Assembly (NCBI GenBank): GCA_947650285.1
Contig: CANTFL010001229.1
Location: 43,927 to 107,926, forward strand
DNA: 64,000 bases
Direction of reading: 5' to 3'
DNA from: Hyaloperonospora brassicae
Lineage: Eukaryota > Oomycota > Peronosporomycetes > Peronosporales > Peronosporaceae
How positions within the stretch are numbered: position 1 is the first letter of the stretch; each line of letters opens with the position of its first letter. The notes under the pieces were generated by a model. That model was given only the letters and a program-made list of their open reading frames with translations. It ran no database searches and was not told the origin of the DNA. Below are positions 58,901 through 64,000 of this stretch, piece after piece. The position numbers and the translations under genes were made by a program.

Positions 58901-60073
58901 CTTGAGACTCTCCAAGGCGTTCTCTTCTTCATCATGCGCTTCAAGGCGGTGCACCACGTTCTTTACCGGTAACGATCCACTGGCGTCCAATTGTGCAGCC
59001 GACAGCGTACGGTGAGTTTGCGGCGACACTGGTTCATGAGCTTCAAATTCATGCACGATGCTCTCGACCGGCAAGGATGCATTCAGCTCTAGCTCTACTG
59101 CCGGATCGGCGCATTGGACCTCTTTCTTTGTCGTGACTTTGCTAGCCAAGCGCGATATCATGGACGACAGCCGCGTTGGCGACGTCTTTTTCGAACGCAC
59201 AGAGCTCTGTATCGGCTCGTCGGCTTCAGTCACGTCTGCAGAAGGAACCGACGCTTGTTTGCAAGCCTCCGTTTCGATTCCGATCAACGTCGTGTCATCG
59301 GCACCGGCACATACAGGCCGTGCACTATCCAAATCACCAGCTGCTTCGTGTTTCGTGATCTCGTTTTCTTGTGCACTTTCTTTCTCACAAGTCACGTCAG
59401 CAGTCTGTTCATCTACCACCGCAATCAATTCAGCCGTCGCCGTCGTCGTCGTCGTCGCACTCTCAGCACCTTCGTGTTCCAAGAGTCTCTTCGCCTCAAC
59501 CACTTGCTCACTACCGTCGTCCTCCTGCATCTCCGTACTTTCATCCATCGCGTACACAGCAACGCTATACTTGGCTGCTTCACTCTCTTCCCCAGCTCGA
59601 TCGTCCGTCTCCAAACTCTCTCTGTCCACAGAACTCGCCAACGTCGCAGCCACCGAATCGTCCACGTCCACGTGCGCACTCGCACTCGCTGCGATCGTCT
59701 CACTGATCGACTCGACAGTCGCTGCACTGATACGGACGCTAGCAGCCGCATCCACCAGCCCCTCGGATACCTGATGCTCTCCAACTGTCGTCTCCATCCC
59801 ACTCTCTCCAACTGTATCGACACCAGCAGCATCGCATCCCCCGGATACCTGATGCTCGCCAACTGTCGTCACCCTCTCTCCAACTGTCGTCACCTGAACC
59901 CCACCCCAACCCTCACGTCCAGGGTGCTCTTCAACTGTCGTAATTATCACAGTCTCTCCAACTGTCGTGGGACTTATCGCCTCCACTCGGCAACTCGCGT
60001 CGTCTTCGTGTCCCTCTGCTGCCGCTCTTGTCGGTCGCTTGTCCTGTGCGTCCGATAGCGCCACATCTGTCAT
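55991..60073 (-). CDS. Large acidic repeat protein, unknown family
   Basis: 1,360 residues in one uninterrupted frame; I do not recognise a family. Four zones. (1) About 30-105: TTVGE and TTVGEHQVS motifs repeated. (2) About 290-390: basic and Ser-rich with RFE/RLE motifs. (3) About 394-820: eight repeats of roughly 35-45 residues, consensus RTIDTFIVPESEASVRVSAE then KAKYE or KAKLE; the first two copies are divergent (TKRDFF, TVRSFF), the last six nearly alike. Short xxHRFExK or SRFEKK motifs precede copies. (4) About 820-1270: Glu/Thr/Val/Ala-rich, strongly acidic, probably coiled coil or disordered, with TEV and EEA runs. The C-terminal 90 residues are more ordered (FGDMLSTAQHAHWLSLPVS). 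No signal peptide, no membrane segment. A cytoskeletal or scaffold role is only a guess from the heptad-like KAK(Y/L)E repeats. Confidence 0.75.
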   Translation of the reverse strand: MTDVALSDAQDKRPTRAAAEGHEDDASCRVEAISPTTVGETVIITTVEEHPGREGWGGVQVTTVGERVTTVGEHQVSGGCDAAGVDTVGESGMETTVGEHQVSEGLVDAAASVRISAATVESISETIAASASAHVDVDDSVAATLASSVDRESLETDDRAGEESEAAKYSVAVYAMDESTEMQEDDGSEQVVEAKRLLEHEGAESATTTTTATAELIAVVDEQTADVTCEKESAQENEITKHEAAGDLDSARPVCAGADDTTLIGIETEACKQASVPSADVTEADEPIQSSVRSKKTSPTRLSSMISRLASKVTTKKEVQCADPAVELELNASLPVESIVHEFEAHEPVSPQTHRTLSAAQLDASGSLPVKNVVHRLEAHDEEENALESLKIRTKRDFFSEKGRSISVSHEAEKYNSQMVQRAKEEVEAKDPLKSPAMKQSPASRKSSAMSSVRNMASRFEKKADQSLDKLSFRTVRSFFPTEKSIHVGAEKQKYEALEKEKQTAKKAEETGVKRMATDEVHKSRKQSPNEIATDEHLAAEAAGQGTPVTVDTSSSPTEPDKTAVSRAGPTPEAHSRRRTITAADSSGVRGIAHRFETKRANSVVTAPVRTIDTFIVADSEASVRVSAEKARYENQVKTSAPTKRTIDTFIVPTSEASVRVSAEKAKLETLEKPVKAIKRTIDAFIVPESEASVCVSAEKAKYEMPGKQTKATVRTIDNFIVPENEASVRVSAEKAKLEAPDKLVKAAGVRTIDTYIVPESDASVHVSAEKAKFESMEQRMQAASPAVRTIDTFIVPESEVSIRVATEKAKLEAIEKQKKSELETQAVIEKQKLMRVTSWALERAESKKASHSADIEAVGDSTVVHQTKETEAAKEMEMESEADERKDIEATKVTKEGAEGVVDVDESESAKELVSKDSSLDSEDEATRGAEVTSPIEVVSDTEVSSWTDVAAESEMMKKGGEQLSVAEDTEVAVIEKMDDTDLIKEIGVASDTNDAENVASDAEVTGADEKAEEASKVEEAKMGDVETAEIGETKAEEAEEAAKMEEMTEGTDLLEVATKVEETEITDVDEETAVRVELEAPEAAKVEAAADIDVALKTEVKQAEAKETEVKQTESKKTVVTEEVVRKTDVTEVTESTDHTEEAAAVFETVSKDEVEQTEVVTDRKTETETVEISEAFDTTEEAEKGTTSSSVKEVEVALTFINEARATAEPDDVVHLNEDDGCAQVGEEVEEMVTSAKEEESEEVATNEVGETAEADKVIQEATIEEVQQVRFTRDSAVQVVVERQTFGDMLSTAQHAHWLSLPVSANPALARLHSVLSDHDLLTAYALYPSNSSSSSGSDEDESLPHIPTSKPFAAT
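57611..58900 (-). repeat. Eight tandem coding repeats in the acidic protein
   Basis: Units of about 105-130 bp encode copies of the RTIDTFIVPESEASVRVSAE motif. Protein identity is high among the six C-terminal copies, and the linkers (15-20 residues) vary in length and sequence. Confidence 0.85.
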
Positions 60074-61947
60074 GATACACTGTCCGCAGTCGTCGCGACG
60101 GGCGTCTGCTGCTCCGCGTGTTTATGGAGACTGAAGGAGCCAGCGGGGCGCGGGACGTCACGAACCTATAAAACGGCATAGATAGGACATGCGCTGTCGT
60201 AGTGCCGACGGGTCGCACGTCAGCGGCTGTTTTATATTCGGATGGCCTGGGTGTCAAAACGGGCGGTGGTAAGATACCAGACCTTGAGGTTTTATTCCCT
60301 TGATCGCGCGATTGCAGTCGAAACGTGGGCTTCTACTTCCGGCATGGGGTGGTGTGTTGACGACCGACCGACGAGTCGCGAAGAAGTATACGATCGTGTT
60401 CAGCTTCAGATATCTGGACGATCGGGGTTTCTATTAACAAAAGACACAGACAGCCAGTCCATCGGAGGAAACCCCAGCCCTGCACATCGTCATAACGACA
60501 CTTGTCACCTTGTTGTGCCTTCTGTCGACAGAGCGCGTTAGAAACGCCACTTTTTCTGCAGCGGGTTGTCACGTCTTTGCAGATAGAATAAGGACCCGTC
60601 GTGGAGCGTGCGTAACGCTATGCTTGTCCTTAGCGGAGATACCCAAGTTCAAGCAACAACACGCTCACAGCAGAAATCTTGTCGCGTTGGCAGACAAATA
60701 GGTTCGACTATACTGCTGAGATCTCGTACAGATGTGGCATACGTTCGTCACCACAGCACTTAGAAGCTGCACTTTGCTCAACCTGCTGCATCGTCAGGCT
60801 CTATCTCACACGCATCTTCGCAAAAAATCGGGGCTCCATCCTCCTCTTGTACTACGATGTCTCTAGACATGCTCAAGAATTGTCACGATATTTAGCTGAC
60901 TACGTGAACGCTCCAGCACTCAGCTCAACGTCTGCGCCTTGACTGGCTTTTGTGCGTCGTATCTACATGCTTCGTAGTCAAAGAGCGTCTGGACCGTGTG
61001 GCCGTCAACGTGGGGAAATGTGTTGAGGCGATCGGATGCTCGGCAAGCTACGAAGATGAGCGGACAGAAAGTGGCGTGACTTCCGACTTACTGCTACGTG
61101 AAAAGGAAGGTGGTAGACAAGGACGATATGGCCTCGCGATGACGGGGGCGACAGAAGCTCGATATCACGAAAACGAAGGTTGTATCAAAGCTGGACCATG
61201 CAACCGCCTCACTTCTTAACGACGACGCCCGAAAAAACACGACAACAATCCCAGTGGGCACGTGCATCTCTGTCTCCTCCGTGTTGTTGCAGTCATGGCC
61301 AACGTTCGTATCTCTGCAGTCCGTAAAGTATCCGTCGAGGCCAATCAGCTGCGTAACTTCTCGACCAAGTACGCTCGATGGATATGACGATAGTACACTG
61401 CAAGGCATTGCTTCATGCGTGTTAAGCTAGAGCAAGCCATTGCAGGAGCAATTGATGTTGCAGCAGAATGTTGCGACTCGTACAGCGTTCACCGCTCGAC
61501 TTTGTCGTTGATCCGCACACACGACGCCCCGATCGACGATACAAATGCAACGATCGTGCACTGTACAATCTCAAGGCGGAATCGTAAGATACAACGTGTC
61601 TTGAGATCAGCTGCCAATCCCACATACACATCGACGTCTCTGTCGGCTTTACACCACAAATGTACGTTCATGAAGGTATCCGGTTACCTATCTATGCATC
61701 ACTCGGCAAGGAGCTTGAGGTGCAACGCGAATGCAGGCATTACGATCGGCTATCTCGTTCTGTGTACGAGTGCCGTGTGTGCCCACAACAAACTCAAGAA
61801 AGTCGACACGTCGAGACCAGCTGGGACTACTGGGTTCACCCGCTTACATTTGTGCGTAGCTGATCCGTGGTACATTGTAGCGAGCAACAGTGGAGAAGCG
61901 ACTCAGCTAACACTTCGTGTGACGTATATGGTCTGGTATGCCTCTGC
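60074..61947. other. Intergenic, no supported gene
   Basis: Promoter of the repeat protein on the left, then short frames without recognisable motifs up to the LTR. Confidence 0.45.
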
Positions 61948-62339
61948 TGTAACGGGGCAGCCCGTTTCATGGAATTGTCATTAAAGAAACAATGACAATA
62001 AAGAATATGAAGTTGAATATTTTTTGAACAGTATCACCAAAGTGGTGATATTGAAGGGTCGACCAAAGAGTCTGTTCATTGGTTGATATCTTGATGATAT
62101 CAACCCACCAATCGCCGCAAGACGCGCGCAATGAGTGGTGACGAGACGTCACCATACACTCAGTTGTATTAGTATAATTAAGTTAAGTCAAAGAGAGAGA
62201 CAGTGGATAAAAGACTTAATTATATTAATATAACGGTTCTGCTTTTACCTTATTCTACGCTTCCTCGTTTGCCTCGTGTACGTCTGTCGGGGCACCCGAG
62301 CCCTTGTGTTAAGTTCACGCAAGGGTGTGCCCCGTTACA
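61948..62339 (+). repeat. LTR (plus orientation)
   Basis: 392 bp, starting TGTAACGGGG and ending CCCCGTTACA, followed 2 nt later by the primer-binding site TGGTAGCAC (62342-62350), the same nonamer as in the element at the left edge of the window. About 45 in-frame codons of an unrecognised coding remnant (starting MNMLDDEETF at 62384) follow inside. Confidence 0.7.
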
Positions 62340-62700
62340 CCTGGTAGCACTTTGTAGTCCTTCCAAGGACCACAGCATCCAACATGAACATGTTGGATGA
62401 CGAAGAAACCTTTCACGCCACGCGTGAAGGGTTTACCCATTTGAGTGACATCGAATGGGGTGCGGTAGGACGAATGAGTTCTACCGTAGGCGAGTTCGCC
62501 ATTAGCGCCATGTTAGAGTCTCTAGACAAAGACCAACAATGTAACGGGGCACACCCTTGCGTGAACTTAACGCAAGGGCTTGGGTGCCCCGACAGACGTA
62601 CACAAGGCAAGCGAGGAAGCGTAGATAAGGTAAAAGCAGAACTGTTATATTAATATAATTAAGTCTTTTAACTACTGTCTCTTTGTTTGACTTAACTTAA
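62178..62700. repeat. Inverted LTR ends forming a foldback structure
   Basis: Arms 62178-62339 and 62540-62700 are inverted copies with roughly ten differences in 162 bp. The right arm is the 3' end of the same LTR in opposite orientation, truncated at 62700. The 200-bp spacer holds the primer-binding site and a short open frame. Confidence 0.85.
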
Positions 62701-62702
62701 CC

Positions 62703-64000
62703 GTATCACTCAAGCAACAGCGACACGAACTCCTGGAGAGCATCCGCGGCGCCAAGACGAGGAGATCTGTTTGTGTACGTGTTGGAAAAGAATGGGTGGA
62801 AACTCTGCAGGGTACTAGCTTCGCTTCGGTGGCGTTACGAGCGACCCACTCATTATCGCCAAGATTGTCTCATCGCTAGGATCGCCTCCATCTCGCTTGA
62901 GAGAGCGGAGGCCACTACTTCTCTAGCTTGAGATGGCATCCGGAACACGTTGCCACTGTGGTGGTCCGCAAACGACATTGAAGTATCTTGCAAAGCCGTG
63001 CGCGTATTTCTCTTGGTGCGAAAACTGCGTGAAGTGTGGATGCGAGCTACGTAAATGATGGTCTCGAGTGGCCGGTTGATAACCGACGTTGCATTGCCTT
63101 GCTATGCACCACGCTGCTGTGGTGTAGCGTATTCACTCGAGCAGCGGACACGAAGTCATTAATAGCATCCGCGGCACCAAGCCTGAGGAGATCTGTTTGT
63201 GTACGTGTTGGAAAAGAATAGGTGGAGGCTTTCGAGTGCACAAGCTTCTTTCCCGGTGGCGTTGCAAGCAAGTAACTCTTCATCGCCGTGTGATTGTTTC
63301 ATTGCTATGATTGTCTTTGTCCGCTTGAGAGCTCAGGCCACGACTTCTCTGCATAGAACTGCGTGAAGTGTGGATGCTAGCTACGTAAATGATGGTCTCG
63401 AGTGGCATTGCCTTGCTTTGCACCACGCTACTGTGCTGTAGCGTATCACTCGAGCAGCAGCGACACGAACTCCTGGAGAGCATCAGCGGCGCCAATACGA
63501 GGAGATCTGTTTGTGTACGTGTTGGAAAAAAGAGGTGGAAACTTTATAGCGAACAAGCTTCCTTCCCATTGGCGTTGCGAGCAAGTAGACTCGTCATCGG
63601 CGTGATTGATTCATCGCCGTGTGATTGTCTCCTTCCGCTTGAGAGAGCTGAGTCCACTGCTTCTCTAGCATGAGCTGGTATCCGGGGCATGTTGGCACTG
63701 TGGTGGTCCGCAAACGACGTTGAAGTATCTTGCAAAGCCGTGCACGCATTTCTCTCGGTGCGAAAACTGCGCGAAGAGTGGATGCGAGCTACGCAAATGA
63801 TGGTATCGAGTGGCTGGTTGCCAACCGACGTGTTGCATTGCCTTGCTTTGCACCATGCTGCTGTGCTGTAGCGTATCACTCGAATAGCAGCGACACATAC
63901 TCCTGGAGAGCATCCGCGGAGCCAAGACGGAGGAGATCTGTTTGTGTACGTGTTGGAAAAGAATAGGTGGAACTTTGCAGCGTACAAGCTTCCTTCCCGG
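62703..64000. repeat. Tandem array of about 430-bp units
   Basis: Units begin at GTATCACTC-like sequences at 62703, 63129, 63443 and 63873 (periods 426, 314 and 430). Each has GAGAGCATCCGCGG-like and AGGAGATCTGTTTGTGTACG segments near its start. The second unit lacks about 115 bp. The last is cut by the window end. Frames differ between units, so it is probably satellite-like rather than coding. Confidence 0.85.

Noticed and set aside
56261..60058. Several plus-strand frames of 200-335 codons opposite the acidic repeat protein.
   Set aside because: Ser/Thr-rich mirror images of the Glu/Val/Thr repeats on the minus strand.
1..64000. CRISPR arrays, bacterial operons, rRNA or tRNA genes.
   Set aside because: None was seen; gene structure is eukaryotic throughout. 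The repeats at 31855 and 62703 have no spacer arrangement.

Overview
This window looks like nuclear DNA of an oomycete, most likely a Peronosporales species (downy mildew or Phytophthora type). The evidence is short introns (51-129 nt) with GTRNGT-like donors, an LRR-transmembrane-TKL kinase, a candidate degenerate RXLR-type secreted effector, an oomycete-style initiator element, and Gypsy and Copia retrotransposons between gene islands. The species cannot be named from the sequence alone.

Layout. 1-692: 5' end of a Gypsy-like LTR retrotransposon (minus strand). 5390-7042: MFS sugar transporter. 7721-11903: a complete Copia insertion with 254-bp LTRs that read as identical and a CGTTA target duplication; its polyprotein has lost the N-terminal half of reverse transcriptase and has Asn for the protease Asp. 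14300-15034: Ser/Gly/Asp-rich hydrophilic protein. 18857-20033 and 21321-23022: two members of an unrecognised gene family, the first with a C-terminal RRM; a third member is at 35802-37187. 24109-24708: Mpo1-like (DUF962) membrane protein. 29059-31777: six-exon LRR receptor-like kinase with DFE in place of DFG. 37303-41709 (minus) and 41835-43127 (plus): the RNA helicase Ski2 and the TFIIH/CAK subunit MAT1, divergent across 125 bp that contain a perfect inverted repeat. 44739-47459: an FHA-CHAT-STAND NTPase protein. 48577-49131: candidate secreted effector. 50815-55074: splicing factor SF3B1. 55991-60073: a large acidic repeat protein. 61948-64000: an LTR with an inverted partial second copy, then an approximately 430-bp tandem array running off the end. 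Long stretches between these genes show no convincing coding sequence.

Main discovery: the SF3B1 gene carries an in-frame 151-residue mini-intein (53809-54261) between the conserved Asn and Cys of the ENCIDLVGR segment. It has the expected Hint-domain landmarks: first Cys, TPDH block B, FDLTV block F, terminal His-Asn, and Cys+1 supplied by the host. It has no homing endonuclease. If active, U2 snRNP assembly would depend on protein splicing. The second notable protein is the FHA-CHAT-STAND one, a caspase-fold protease joined to a phosphothreonine-binding domain and a nucleotide switch.

Several genes are RNA-processing or transcription housekeeping genes (SF3B1, Ski2, MAT1), but I see no operon-like or functional cluster. 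Exon boundaries were deduced by eye from splice signals, reading phase and family alignment, not from transcripts.
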